The notes beneath the pieces are model-generated. The model saw only the letters and a program-made list of their open reading frames with translations, was not told where the DNA came from and searched no databases. A DNA stretch of 64,000 bases from the NCBI GenBank assembly GCA_027923505.1, contig BROI01000003.1:1529780-1593779 (forward strand). Reading direction: 5' to 3'. Numbering within the stretch: position 1 is the stretch's first letter; each line of letters starts with the position of its first letter. Made by a program: the position numbers and the translations under genes. This DNA is from Mayamaea pseudoterrestris (lineage: Eukaryota; Bacillariophyta; Bacillariophyceae; Sellaphorales; Sellaphoraceae). Shown piece after piece: positions 1 through 10,381 of this stretch.

Positions 1-107
1 CTGTAATATGTCATTTAGAGATAATTTTACAAGCAGACATATTGCGTGCAGTTATTTGTGTGATTAGGAGCGGAACGCAGTAAGCGAAGTGATCATTCGA
101 CAAAGAA

Positions 108-693
108 TCATCCCAGTCGTCCGGTTGGAGAAGCCATTGCATATGATGGTATGCTATTTCGAGAATCATCCATGGCTGAGGGAGTTGTTGATGTCGACAT
201 TTCTAAAGACATGGCCGATGGACTAAACATGGACATGGATGCCGCAAAGTTGCTGCGAGGCGTTCTCTGCTGCGAAAGGTGCTGTCTTTCGCACTCGCGA
301 CGCTTCAGGCCTTCATAAATGTCTCTATGAGTGATCCAAAATGGTTGTCGAATAGGAGGCGCAAGCAGTAAGGCGTCTTCGAAAGGTTTTAGTTTTGCTT
401 CGGCTGACTCCGTCGAAAGCCCAATTGGAACAGGCGCCTCTGGCAGGACTTGTCGACTTAATTCTTTCAAATGGGCGGCTTCCTGAGTTTCCAAATCGTC
501 AAGACTGCAATATGAGAATAGATAAGCAAACGAGATTGTTTAGATCCATAGTAGACACTGTGACCATTTAGATTGCCGGTTTGATCGCGATACCGAATCA
601 TGCAAGTGCGTGGACTGGAAGGATCGCCTCATCTGCGCAAAATCCTTACCGAGACCGTCCTCTTGGACGAGCGAGCCACTGAGGCTCCGTCAT
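108..693 (-). CDS. hypothetical protein, two exons
   Basis: I do not recognise this 146-residue protein. I propose exon 1 at 693..650 (ATG at 693, start MTEPQWLARPRGRS), an intron at 649..505 with donor GTAAGG and acceptor TTGCAG, and exon 2 at 504..108. The phases join cleanly (CG plus T gives Arg). The longest uninterrupted frame would begin with TTG at 494, which is unlikely for a nuclear gene. The middle of the protein is charged and Pro-rich (around LAPPIRQPFWITHRDIYEGL), and the last third is rich in Met, Ser and Thr and looks disordered. No domain or membrane segment is visible. The gene is transcribed away from the tail-anchored protein gene to its right. Confidence 0.55.
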
Positions 694-1042
694 TTGGTGA
701 AGGAGCTGGTTAGGGTATCGAAAGGAGCTCATTGTCTTAATAGGAAGCGATGATGCAGCTTGGTTTCGAAGGGTGTGCCATGGTGAAAGGCGGACGCAGT
801 GCGATCCGGTAAGTCACGGAGCGATACGATTGGGTCACGGAGCGATACGATCTTTCACGCACGCGTGCACAAACCATCACGATGATCATTGGACGATGGC
901 AGCGGACCAACGATTCACTTCCCTGCGAGAGGGCCACCAAAGACGTCTAGAGTACTGCTTTATTCTATCTAGCCTCTCTAGATCCACGGACAAGAGTCGT
1001 TTGACGAAATCTAGTACTCACAGCCGACGTACCGGTAGCAAG
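694..1042. other. intergenic region between divergent genes, with a short direct repeat
   Basis: This is the shared upstream region of two divergent genes. It contains two copies of an 18-bp GTCACGGAGCGATACGAT direct repeat at 813..830 and 834..851 (period 21 bp) and a TACCGGTA palindrome just before the start at 1043. The plus-strand frame stays open through most of it, but the sequence reads as non-coding leader. Confidence 0.5.
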
Positions 1043-1693
1043 ATGGCATCCAATGCTGATGATTCAACTTTGGTTTTTCGCGTGGACCTCCCCGTCAAGC
1101 CTACACGCCGCTTCGTCAAAGGCACGGTCCCCCAGCCGACATCTGTACATCTTCAGGTAGATGCTGCAACGGAGAGTAAAGAAGACAAGGATGATTCGGA
1201 TATCAAGGAACGTGCACCATTAGGTCATTACTCGCTTGGTGATTCGTCCGCTGTCCGTCGAGAGCTGGTGAAAGACGATGCTGAGGCCTCTCGCAAGAAC
1301 CGCGTCAAGATGTCCAAAACGCTGCAATCCGCCAAACGTGACAAGATCATGAAAGAGCATCGTCTCAACCCAAAGCCTCCGCGTGATAGTCCAAAGGCGC
1401 ATCCATTCTCGCGCTTCCTGTCAGCCTTCTCCGTGGCGGCTCATCCGGAGCTCAAGCGGGCCTGGAAGTGGATCATGCCTTCGGACATGGAAGATTGCCG
1501 CGAACCGGAAGAGAAGCGTTTCCGTGTTACGGAGAGTGCACTGGATGGAGCAGACGAGGCTCCCGACGAGTCGTCATTGCCGTCCAAGGAAGAAGGCATT
1601 CGCGATTCTCCCTCGACGAATCGATCTGTGCTTGTCACGACGGTTGCTGTCGTCTTCATTGCTGCTCTTATTGCCTGGATTCGTCGCAAGTAG
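1043..1693 (+). CDS. putative tail-anchored membrane protein of unknown function
   Basis: The 216-residue product has a charged, largely disordered body and one hydrophobic segment at its extreme C terminus (about residues 193-213, SVLVTTVAVVFIAALIAWI) followed by RRK. That layout is typical of tail-anchored proteins inserted after translation into ER, mitochondrial or plastid membranes. The body has basic KRD and KEHR stretches (about residues 90-110) and an acidic stretch near 165-185. I chose the ATG at 1043 because of its good context (caagATGG). The frame stays open upstream to 773, but the added residues look like translated leader with short repeats. No known domain was recognised. Confidence 0.6.
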   Translation: MASNADDSTLVFRVDLPVKPTRRFVKGTVPQPTSVHLQVDAATESKEDKDDSDIKERAPLGHYSLGDSSAVRRELVKDDAEASRKNRVKMSKTLQSAKRDKIMKEHRLNPKPPRDSPKAHPFSRFLSAFSVAAHPELKRAWKWIMPSDMEDCREPEEKRFRVTESALDGADEAPDESSLPSKEEGIRDSPSTNRSVLVTTVAVVFIAALIAWIRRK

Positions 1694-1905
1694 ACTCGTT
1701 CTGATTCGAAAGTATGCTGTCATGGGATTGTTTGTCGATCTGCGCGTCATTGCAACTGACGGTGTGGCAGCATCGTCAATCGATCGCAAAAACTCATCTT
1801 TGAGTCTGTGATCCTTACAATGTATATACATTATTGGTTTAGATTTATCTATTTATGAACAATACTACTCTCGATTAGAAGCTGCTTCTGTACTCAATAA
1901 TCAAA

Positions 1906-4218
1906 TTAGCCATGACGAGCAAAGGTGCCAGACCTGTAGGCCAGCACTTGCTTACTGCGTCCTTGGACAAGTTCTCTCCATTCCAAATCTTGGTCCGAGT
2001 CCAGCGCAGCAAGGCACTTTTGTGTCACTGGAACAGCAATCATCTCGTCGTCTGCCGATGAGTTGCTCATACGATACGTGAGGTCAAGGAATGAACACGC
2101 CGCGAGGTATGTCTTCGCCTGCTTCGCATCTTTTTTCTTTACCAAGAGAACGTCTGACAGGCCAGGTTCACTTGCATCGGATCTTTGTGATTCGACTGGA
2201 GATATTGAAGGACATTGCAAAGACTTGCTATCCAGACGCTTCTTGATTATTATTGGCGTCAAATGAGCCACGTCAAGTGCGCCCTCTGAGAGATCAATTG
2301 TCAGCATGTGCGACTTGGCATATGTTTGTTGAAAGCCAAATCCATGTACACCGCCTCCGACAGAAACGATTTCCAAGATAGGCCCCGACGAACAAACCGG
2401 AAGGCTAACGTGATGGACCATCGATCCGAAATCAATGCGACTTTTCGAAATTAATCTGTTGGGTCTACAATACGCATCGACGCCCTCGACCGTAGTCTTT
2501 AATTCAAAGATCATCACTGCCGTTTGCTGAAATGTCCCAGCTGAGAGTCCTCCGCAAACCACAAGGCTCCTTCGGGTTGCGTCACCAAGAAGGACGGCAG
2601 AGTGACCGTAAGCATGGGACGAAACGCCATTAATGGTCAAGAACGTATCCTCCTTCCCATCCATTGCGTTGAACAAGTAGCTGTCTAGCTTTTTCTGTTC
2701 TCCTTTGGTAAAAGTCTCAAGTAAATTGTTTGCATCCGATCGACCTCCAAACACGAGCACTTGATCATCTAAAGCAACTGCACTGTGATGGAACCGAGGT
2801 GTGTCAAACAATGGAGTAAAGATAGTTTCCCAAAGCAAATGTGCACTCTCGTTGTCGTCCGGTTGCAACATGGAGAGTACATGAATACTGGCGAAGGTAG
2901 AAACATTATCGCGTCCGCCCACTAGAACAGCAAGCTGGTCAGTTCCGCCGCTCAAAGCGCAGAGCGTATGACCCCATCGTGATGCTGGCCGTTCACCTCT
3001 GACGTCTATCGGGCGTTTAGCAATGGCATAAGACGAGTAATTATATTCGCAGAGCAACAAATCATCGAGCGGCCGTGTGGGACTGGTTCTCCCCCCAAAA
3101 ATGCAAAGTACAACTGGATCCACTGGCAGCACGCAAGCGGCTGCAAACTCACGCTCACCCCAAGGCGTCTGTTGGCTGACAAGTCCAATAATGCTAGTTT
3201 CCGCATCATCGAGCATATAAGTGTCGTCCATGGAATGCATCAACTCCCAATGATTGTGCCATTGAAACCCGTGCCGTCGCAGCCGATACACTTTATCGGA
3301 TCGTGATGGTGCTGAATCATTCTTATCCGATACTAACGACGGCCCACTGCCGTAACCGCCAATGACCAGTACGTCTGTGATATCCTTGCCTTTGTGCTCG
3401 CCAGACACAGCAACAGCAGCATGCCCCCAAAGATTGAGGTCCGGTAAGGGCTGGACGTAGATTGGCTGCCTCGCTTGAAATAGAGTTGCCTCTACTTCTT
3501 CATATAATCCCTTTATTCTGCTAGTGTTCTCTCGTAGCTTGTTGTTTGCTTCTGCGACAAGCGACCTCCAGTATGGCTCGGGTAGTTTCCAAGGACCCGA
3601 TGAAGCCATTGGCATGGTCATTGCGAGGCTGTATGATCGTACTGCGACAGTAACCCGAGAGGGAGTCACCACCATGCCTGACTCTCGGAAACCAAGACCT
3701 AGTACCAGCTTCATTAGTTGTCGTCCTCGCTCCAGATTCGCGGCAGCAACGTGCAAAAGCATTGGCTCGAGACGAAAGGTGCATGGCTGCTTGTGACCAT
3801 CGTCGTGGTTCGTATCACTGCCTTGAAACACCTGTTCCATGTTACTCATATCCACTGGATCATGACTCACAAAGAGCCATCCGCCACTGCCTTTGCCGCT
3901 ATCCAGTTGATCGATTTGTGCGGCTCGATCGTCGTGATCCGCCGTGTCGAATTCCGTTGTCTCGGCTCGGACTGGAGCAAAGACAGCGATTCGACCGGAA
4001 CAGGAACTAAGTGTTGCAAACGATGGATGCTTATTGATGAGGTCTACCAAATCGCGAATCGGTGCATCAACGGAACCTTTGGGTGATTTGTCGACGCCAA
4101 AAGCGTAAAGAGTGTCATGAGTCCTTTTTCGAATGGATGAAAAGGAGGGCAAAACAGTCAATGGATCGTCCAGAAAATCGGGAAGGAAAGAATCATTCTC
4201 ATTGTTGCTATGCATCAT
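1906..4218 (-). CDS. TYW3: TYW3-type wybutosine synthesis protein fused to a kelch propeller
   Basis: The 770-residue protein begins with a TYW3 domain (about residues 54-202). Visible TYW3 marks are SSCSGRIAVFAP, GGWLFVSHDPVD and ANLERGRQLMKLVLGLGFRESG. TYW3 is the SAM-dependent N4-methylase step in making wybutosine at position 37 of tRNA-Phe. After a short helical linker there is a run of kelch repeats (about residues 265-640) with repeated ALDDQVLVFGGR and SLVVCGG-type strands, likely a beta-propeller. Plants have a TYW3-kelch-TYW2 fusion; here no TYW2 methyltransferase part follows, and the C-terminal ~130 residues are not recognised. The longest frame opens with GTG at 4257, so the ATG-ATG pair at 4218/4215 is taken as start. 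A divergent glycosyltransferase gene starts about 130-180 bp away. Confidence 0.85.
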   Translation of the reverse strand: MMHSNNENDSFLPDFLDDPLTVLPSFSSIRKRTHDTLYAFGVDKSPKGSVDAPIRDLVDLINKHPSFATLSSCSGRIAVFAPVRAETTEFDTADHDDRAAQIDQLDSGKGSGGWLFVSHDPVDMSNMEQVFQGSDTNHDDGHKQPCTFRLEPMLLHVAAANLERGRQLMKLVLGLGFRESGMVVTPSRVTVAVRSYSLAMTMPMASSGPWKLPEPYWRSLVAEANNKLRENTSRIKGLYEEVEATLFQARQPIYVQPLPDLNLWGHAAVAVSGEHKGKDITDVLVIGGYGSGPSLVSDKNDSAPSRSDKVYRLRRHGFQWHNHWELMHSMDDTYMLDDAETSIIGLVSQQTPWGEREFAAACVLPVDPVVLCIFGGRTSPTRPLDDLLLCEYNYSSYAIAKRPIDVRGERPASRWGHTLCALSGGTDQLAVLVGGRDNVSTFASIHVLSMLQPDDNESAHLLWETIFTPLFDTPRFHHSAVALDDQVLVFGGRSDANNLLETFTKGEQKKLDSYLFNAMDGKEDTFLTINGVSSHAYGHSAVLLGDATRRSLVVCGGLSAGTFQQTAVMIFELKTTVEGVDAYCRPNRLISKSRIDFGSMVHHVSLPVCSSGPILEIVSVGGGVHGFGFQQTYAKSHMLTIDLSEGALDVAHLTPIIIKKRLDSKSLQCPSISPVESQRSDASEPGLSDVLLVKKKDAKQAKTYLAACSFLDLTYRMSNSSADDEMIAVPVTQKCLAALDSDQDLEWRELVQGRSKQVLAYRSGTFARHG

Positions 4219-4344
4219 TGATCCGATTTCTCGACCCCTGTGCCTTCTGATAAACACCGATGCAAGGTAGAAATAGTGCGTCTTTCGCCATGGTCGTGCG
4301 CGGTCAAATCCATGGTGTGAGTGGTGTCGACTTGTGAAGCGTGA

Positions 4345-5746
4345 ATGAAAAGCGTGACATGTGACATCGACGTCGACACCTCATTTTTTCGTCCGTCGAC
4401 CATGAGAATTCGAAGGCGCAAATGGCGCTCTACGTTCATCCTTTTGCTGGGGACAATATTCGCAGCCTTTGTTTGGACGAGCTTTAGACTTCACAAGCAG
4501 CTTAGCGATCACACGCAGCTTGTTCCTCGCTTGGAAAATGACCTTCGCGATGAAAATGTCAGTCGAAACTACAATCAAACAAAAAATCAAACTACTACAA
4601 ATCAAAACTGTTCAGCGTGCCTGCTGGTCATGGATGACAATCACATTTTGATTGAGTGGCTTGCTTATCATTCCTTCGCGTTACCTCTATCGAGAGTAAT
4701 CCTTGCCGTCGACCCGCGAAGCGAGACCTCGCCAAACTCTGTCATTCGGCGTTGGCACGGGCGAATGCAAATTGACCAATGGAACGCTTCCGACTTTATG
4801 ACGACAGTGGAGCTTGAGCAAGCCGAGCATCATGTTCGAAAATTCTTCAAGGCTGAAATTCTAGAACAGCCTAATCTTATTCGCCACAGAGCTCGACAAC
4901 GAATCTTCTACTACAAGTGCATGAAGCAACTCAAGGCGGAGGGGCAAGGATGGGTTGCTTTAATTGACACGGACGAGTTTTTGTCCATCAACTATCCGAC
5001 GACTACTAAACTTGGTCTTGATGCGCCTCCAATTGACCAGCCGGGGTCTCTATTGTCATTTTTGGAGAAGGAGGTGAAGCGTCCCGGCAACAATCTTACG
5101 TCGGCATGTGTTCAGATTCCTCGGCTCCGCTTTGGTGCCGTGGAAAGCACGCAACAAGAGATCAACCGCTTGGTACCATATGGTCTGAATGCTAGTCTTT
5201 TTCAAACGATGCGATGGCGAAGACACGCTGCGCCCAGGAATTTGTTTCATAACAAAATATCCAAGACCATCATTGATCTTAGGCGGGTCGATTGGGACCT
5301 GTTGTCGCCAGTTGATAGCATCCATCGTCCAATTTTGGGTCTTTGTGGACATCGTCGACTATATATCCAGAACAAGGAGCAGGTTTTTGTCATACATCAC
5401 TATCTTGGGTCACGCGAGCAGGTAAGTGTTGTGTGCCATGGTCTTCATGATGCATTGCCCCAAGTTCCTCATCCATTTTTTCAGTACTTTTATCGAAACG
5501 ATTCGCGCACTGGCAAGGAACGAAGTGAATCTGTAAGTGCAATGCGAGTTGGTGTTCTATTGTCCTCGCCCATCTTACCCGAAATCTTTTTGACAGTCGT
5601 TTGCAGTGGCGTCGAAACTTGACGAGATGCCAACAGGCAATGACGATCTGCGCGCTTGGCTCCAGGGATTTTTTCGAGAACATGGAAAGACAAATGCTTT
5701 AGCCTTGCTGAAAGGTGTAGGGATGCTAGAGAATGTGGCAACGTAA
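4345..5746 (+). CDS. type II membrane glycosyltransferase (GT92 / GT2-like), three exons
   Basis: Exons are 4345..5421, 5485..5532 and 5597..5746. Both introns (63 and 64 bp) have GTAAGT donors and TTCAG or GACAG acceptors, and the joins keep the frame. The product is 424 residues, or 405 if the better-placed ATG at 4402 is used. From 4402 the layout is a short basic N tail (RIRRRKWR), one signal-anchor helix, then a luminal catalytic domain, typical of Golgi transferases. The domain has the LIEWLAYH entry motif, a DxD metal/sugar-nucleotide motif in IDTDEF (about residue 207) and HNKISK and HHYLGSREQ blocks. These resemble the DUF23/GT92 and Glyco_tranf_2_4 families. Several NxS/T sites are present. 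The sugar donor and acceptor cannot be told from sequence. Confidence 0.8.
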
Positions 5747-5968
5747 TTGCTTTCCAACTGTAAGAGCAGGGCTGACTCTACGCAAAGATCCGAATGTCCA
5801 CTGTATACCGTTGTGACATAGATTTTGCATCGCTTTGTTCGATCGCATGCGATGGCTGATGCAGATCCAATTTTCGTCCGGATCACCGACTTTCGCTTGA
5901 TCAGCCAGGAATGCCTGCTGAACAGACCTTTGAAGAGACTGCTGGTGGGATTTCAACTGCAGTAAACT

Positions 5969-6693
5969 ATGCAAACACATGGAATATTGCTCTGTTTGTG
6001 GGGTCTTTGTATCATCTCGTCGGTCGTGGTGTCTTTGGCTGCGTCGTTCCAGCCATCGCTGCGGCCGTCTCGGACAAAATCCCAATCGCGGCACATCATC
6101 GGTTTATCGACTAATGATGATACTATCAGATTGTCGGTTCAAGATTTTGAATTTCGCCTTCGAGACGCTCAATACAACGAACTCGGGCAGGTTGCCGATG
6201 TTATCATGAGCTCATTCTACAGTAATTCTACTACCCCTTGGAGACAAATGTTTCGACTAGCGGAACTGAATCGAATCCAGCAAAATTTCCCACACGAAGA
6301 CAAGGAGGTGCACCGGCATATAGTCGCTGTGACCGTGGTCAAAGGAGAGGAGCAGGTGATTGGATTCTGTGATCTCGACGATCGATTACCCAATCTGAAC
6401 ACTGGATATAGCTGCAATCCGCGGCCATACGTTTCAGATCTGTGTATCTCGCCTCAGTGGCGGCGAAGAGGTGTAGCCAAAGCTATCATTCAAGAATCTG
6501 AGACGTACAGTCGTGAAAAGCTCAAGAAGGAGGATATCTACATACGAGTCGAAAGTCACAACGAACAGGCTCTTACGTTGTACGAGAGTCTAGGCTATTG
6601 CAAAATATACAATCCAGACAGTCCAAAAAAGCAAATATTTTTGTTGCGCAAGGAGCTACGGGTGGTCGGCGAAGCTATCATAGAGGAATCGTT

Positions 6694-6754
<61 letters not shown>

Positions 6755-6757
6755 TGA
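5969..6757 (+). CDS. GNAT N-acetyltransferase, probably plastid-targeted, with C-terminal polyglutamine
   Basis: This 262-residue protein starts with a hydrophobic leader (residues 1-25, ILLCLWGLCIISSVVVSLAA) followed by SFQPSLRPSRTKSQSR, close to the diatom signal-plus-transit pattern with an aromatic residue at the cleavage site. Residues about 50-230 form a GNAT fold: FRLRDAQYNEL (strand 1), VSDLCISPQWRRRGVAKAII (acetyl-CoA pyrophosphate loop, RRRGVA) and NEQALTLYESLGYCKI (the late helix and LGY/F motif). The substrate is unknown. The last 20 residues are glutamine, encoded by 19 CAG and one CAA, immediately before the stop. It follows the glycosyltransferase gene by about 220 bp on the same strand. 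Confidence 0.8.
6695..6754 (+). repeat. (CAG)n trinucleotide repeat encoding polyglutamine
   Basis: There are nineteen CAG units and one closing CAA in frame at the end of the GNAT gene. The tract is nearly pure, so length variation between alleles is expected. Confidence 0.95.
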
Positions 6758-7078
6758 ATACACAAGTGCACTAGAAGGTTCATTCAGATGACACTACCTC
6801 CTGATGCCTTTTTCCAACCATAATATGCCTGCTATGCTTGGTGCTAGTATGCGTGAAAATGGTGCAACGCGAGGGCAGGTATATTAACAATCAGCTCAAT
6901 GGTGCTAAAGTGTGTGGCCTACCCTCTAAGTCTATTTCCAGCCATTGTCGCATTTAAAATATTTCTAGCTTAATGGTAGCCTTTTATGTATGGGAGAAAA
7001 GATGCCCAAACAGATACCAGCTCCATGGTGCTAACGTGCGGCCTCCAAACACTGTTGCGTTGACCAACACCAGCTCAT
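6758..7078. other. intergenic region between convergent genes
   Basis: No gene is visible. It holds two related short segments, at about 6887..6930 and 7014..7050, built on CAGCTC-ATGGTGCTAA-GTG-GGCCT. A third copy lies at about 46,896..46,934, so this may be a small dispersed repeat. Confidence 0.4.
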
Positions 7079-9743
7079 CTACTTAAACTCGCCATCGAAG
7101 CCTATAAACCCTGTTAGTCGAAAGACTGGATAAAAGGGCTTGGTAGATAGTTGAGAACACCAGTTCCAGGCGCTCGTTAGCCGACCGTCGATACAACTGC
7201 CTGCATCGTAGTAAGTGTCGCCCCCAGAGCCGTCAAAAGCACATCGGAAGAAGTCGTACAGGATGTCTTTCCGCAGTTTATTAATACCGCCAAAGCCTTC
7301 ATCTACCATCAATCTAATTCCCTCATCGTCGTCATGTAAACGTTCTAGGTTCTCGAGGCATGCCACGATGGGACCGAGGATTCGCGGAACTGTAGATACA
7401 AAATACAGACGTCAGCAGAGAGAATCCCTTTACAATGCAATCGCGGCATACTTTACAGACCTTGAGTATACTTGTCAATAAAACTTAAAGCACTGAGGAG
7501 ACGAAGAACACGTTGTAAGCAAGCATACGCAAACACAAACTGTCATGCACAAGAGAAACATACTTTGGCACGTTGTGATCACCCATATGAATCACACTCG
7601 ACCCCACCCAACGCTTCACTTTGCTCTGCACACGCACAAGAATCCGTTGCATAGCCTTGTACGTTTGTGGCGACTGCTGTACACGCTGGAATCCCTGTCC
7701 AGTGTCTTGCAAGGAGTAAGTGACCGACTCGCTTAGAAGATCGCCTTCCGCCATAGCCCACAGGCGAAACATATCATCAATTATGTCGCGCCAAAGAGTT
7801 AAACTCTGCAAGGTAAAGTAATATTGCCGCTCATGACTATGTGAAAGCCGAGCACCGTCTTCGCCGCTGACAATGCTAAGCGAATAACCTTCGTCAGCTT
7901 TGTCAGGGGAAAAATACTGTTGCAGATAGTTGATAATCTTGTCGATGGGAACACGGTTGCTGTTCAGGAAAGAATTATTGTCGCAGATGGAGTATAAGCA
8001 AAGGTGAATGTCGTCCTGACTCAGTTCAGCAGATGAATACTTTTTCTTGAGAACGAGTACGGATCGTTCCTTGATACGGATTTCAGAGTTGATCTGTGCT
8101 CGAGACTTTCGTTCCGCCAAAATTTCCTGAGTGGCTGTTTCAGTAAGGGGATCCGAAAGTAAAGCAACACCATTCCGCTCGTCCAGGAATTTGTACACTG
8201 TTTCGATCTGGCTCATGCATGAAAAGCCTATATGCTGACGGACCGAAGGTGACACGGCGTCCTGAAGGACAAAGACAAGCTTTCCATACTCCGTCCTCAT
8301 TTTTTCGGGATTCATAATCTTATGCCGTCGAGCAATCTCAAACATTTGTCGAAAAGAAGATTCATATTCCTTTAAATTGTCATCATGCGCAAGTGAATGA
8401 CCAGCTTCAAAGTCGCAGGCGACCACTAGTCCTCGCAAAATGGACGAAATGCCTTTAAGCTGTTCGTGCGTGCGGCGAGCAGATGAGCGAAAGGGTCGGT
8501 CAACGTCGGTAGTATACTCGCAGCAAGTCATAAATGCTTCGACGAGGCGCAACATTTTTCGTTCCCCGAGACTTAGGCGCAGGGGAATATACTTGGCTCG
8601 TTCGGCAACAGAATTGTAAGCCAAATCATCAGCGCTCTCCTTATGGTCAGTCCCAAAATCCTTATCTGCTATACTCTCCAGTGGGTCGACATCCTGCGGC
8701 TCAGCGAGGAGCCGCGCAATAGTGTCTCTCTCTTTGGCCGAAGCAGAAATTATATCACTTGCTTCCGACGAAGAAGAAAAGGCGATAGTATATTGCGTTG
8801 CTTCCACAATCTTTAGAAAAATCGACTTCAAAGTTTCCTCGTTTAACAAACCGGCATCAATCGCTTCTTGGTTAAGACGAATGGATACGCATGTGCCTGA
8901 TTCGCCACGCACATCCTCAAATTGGTCAAATCCTTCCTCCACACTAAGCTCCGTTCCCTCGCCCCGAGGACGCACGATCGAAAACTTGTCGAAAGCATTG
9001 CCAAAGTCAGTCGGACTACCATTGAAAACGCCTACTTGATACTCATAGTAGTCATCGTGCTTTGCTTTGGTGCCGATTCGTATGCCAGTTCCAAGCGAGC
9101 AGAGAGCGGCGTAAAAGCCTCCAATGTCCTTGGCCAAGCAAGACTGGGCGCGCTGATTCTTGTCCACAACCTTGCCATCCGCTGCAGAGGCATCTGTATC
9201 ATCTCCCTCGGTTGCATGTTCTTGCGTAGATTCATTGTCGTTGTCGTCTCCACTGACATCTGCTTCGTCTTCCGTGGTTGAGTCTTCTTCTGTGTCACTA
9301 CCACTCAGCTTTGAACCATTCGTGCTGGAGTAAAAATCCGTCGACGAAGGCACCGCCTTGCTCGTTCCCAACAAATTAATTAGATCAGCTCTTGTCATGC
9401 CACATCCAAGGTCGGTCAAAGAGAGTGTGTTAGTGTCCGAATTGGCTCTGATGCGAATGCAAAGCCGATGCTGGAACGCAGGGTGCTGTCGAACGCGTCC
9501 CGGCACCGAGAAAAAGACCGTGTCCATGGCTTCAATCGAGTTACTGACTAGCTGAGCCAGTGCATTGGGAATAGTTTCGACTATTCTCTCATTCTTTCGA
9601 CTCTCGGGCGCTTCAGGAAATAGAACTCCTGCTTGCAATCGATCTCTCAGTGGCGCTGGAAGATCATAGGTTGCGCGACTTACGTTGTGCGCCTCGGGAG
9701 GTGATCCGTCGCCGGGACTCTCATGTGTTTCAAATGCGCTCAT
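7079..9743 (-). CDS. Hsp90/GHKL-type ATPase domain fused to UPF0652 (DUF2009) domain, three exons
   Basis: Exons are 9743..7564, 7492..7461 and 7389..7079. The two 71-bp introns have donors GTATGT and GTCTGT and acceptors CTCCTCAG and TCTACAG, and the phases match, giving 840 residues. The N-terminal part (about 50-310) is a Bergerat-fold ATPase like Hsp90: LVSNSIEAMD (Asn68), DLGCG (Asp111, Gly113, Gly115), NLLGTS, and GGFYAALCSLG. The residue matching the catalytic Glu of Hsp90/MutL is Gln64. An acidic Ser/Asp/Glu insert sits at about 150-200. Residues about 385-840 match the eukaryotic UPF0652 family throughout: RLVEAFMTCCEYT, NPEKMRTEYGKL, SRAQINSEI, and in the last exons VPNALSFIDKYTQVPRILG and CIDGRLTSAWNWCS. 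The role of UPF0652 proteins is not known. The ATG at 9743 is the first in frame. Confidence 0.85.
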
Positions 9744-10381
9744 AATGGAGGCAATGATCGATCTTCGACTATTGATAAACTACTAGCAGCAAACCTCCAC
9801 TATCGGCGAATGATGATAAAGGAATGATGGGCCATCGAGAGGATGTGAATGTGCGCCTGCGATCCTGATGTCGTATCGGCAATGGACCTCGTCATTGTAA
9901 GATCCCGTAACAACACAGATGTGTAAACAAGTAGTACTTGCACGATATCATAGCTAGCACCATGCTGCCTATCACTTCAGTTTACCTTCACCTATCTCCA
10001 GAAAGACAAAGACATCGCAGAACGATGTCCCGCGACTTAGAGATCCTTCCCGTTTGTGCCCCATCACATGCACATTGCTCATGGTGCGAAATACAAACCT
10101 TGGCACATAGACTCGTAGCATGTGCGTTGCGCCTGTGTCGACTCGAATCACACCCGATTGTCGATTTAAAAATTCGTAAAGTATAGCGGTGCTGATGGTG
10201 GGACTAACTACTGAGAGTCGAAATGCCATCGTGGAGACCCACGTTCAACGCTACGTCGTTCCGCACCGTGGAATGTTACCATGTCGGTGCTTGTTGATTG
10301 CATAAAAGGTGGTAGAATACCTCTGGAGCATCTGCCTTTTGCTCTGACCAGCTGAAACACAAGCCAGCAAGAAGAAGAGCC
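9744..10381. other. intergenic region between divergent genes
   Basis: This is the promoter region between the Hsp90-like/UPF0652 gene and the ankyrin gene. Apart from one weak small minus-strand frame (9972..10229), listed separately, I see no coding or RNA feature. Confidence 0.4.
9972..10229 (-). CDS. possible small hypothetical protein (85 residues)
   Basis: The frame begins with a true ATG and its first 45 residues (MAFRLSVVSPTISTAILYEF onward) have ordinary protein composition, while the remainder looks less protein-like. A donor-like GTTTGTATT follows codon 44, so it could be a first exon. No family was recognised. A chance frame in a promoter region is equally likely. Confidence 0.2.
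   Translation of the reverse strand: MAFRLSVVSPTISTAILYEFLNRQSGVIRVDTGATHMLRVYVPRFVFRTMSNVHVMGHKREGSLSRGTSFCDVFVFLEIGEGKLK

Noticed and set aside
773-1042. Longer N terminus for the tail-anchored protein
   Set aside because: The added residues come from short direct repeats and promoter-like sequence; the ATG at 1043 has the better context.
6595-6783. Minus-strand frame with a run of about 20 cysteines
   Set aside because: It is the antisense reading of the CAG tract of the acetyltransferase gene.
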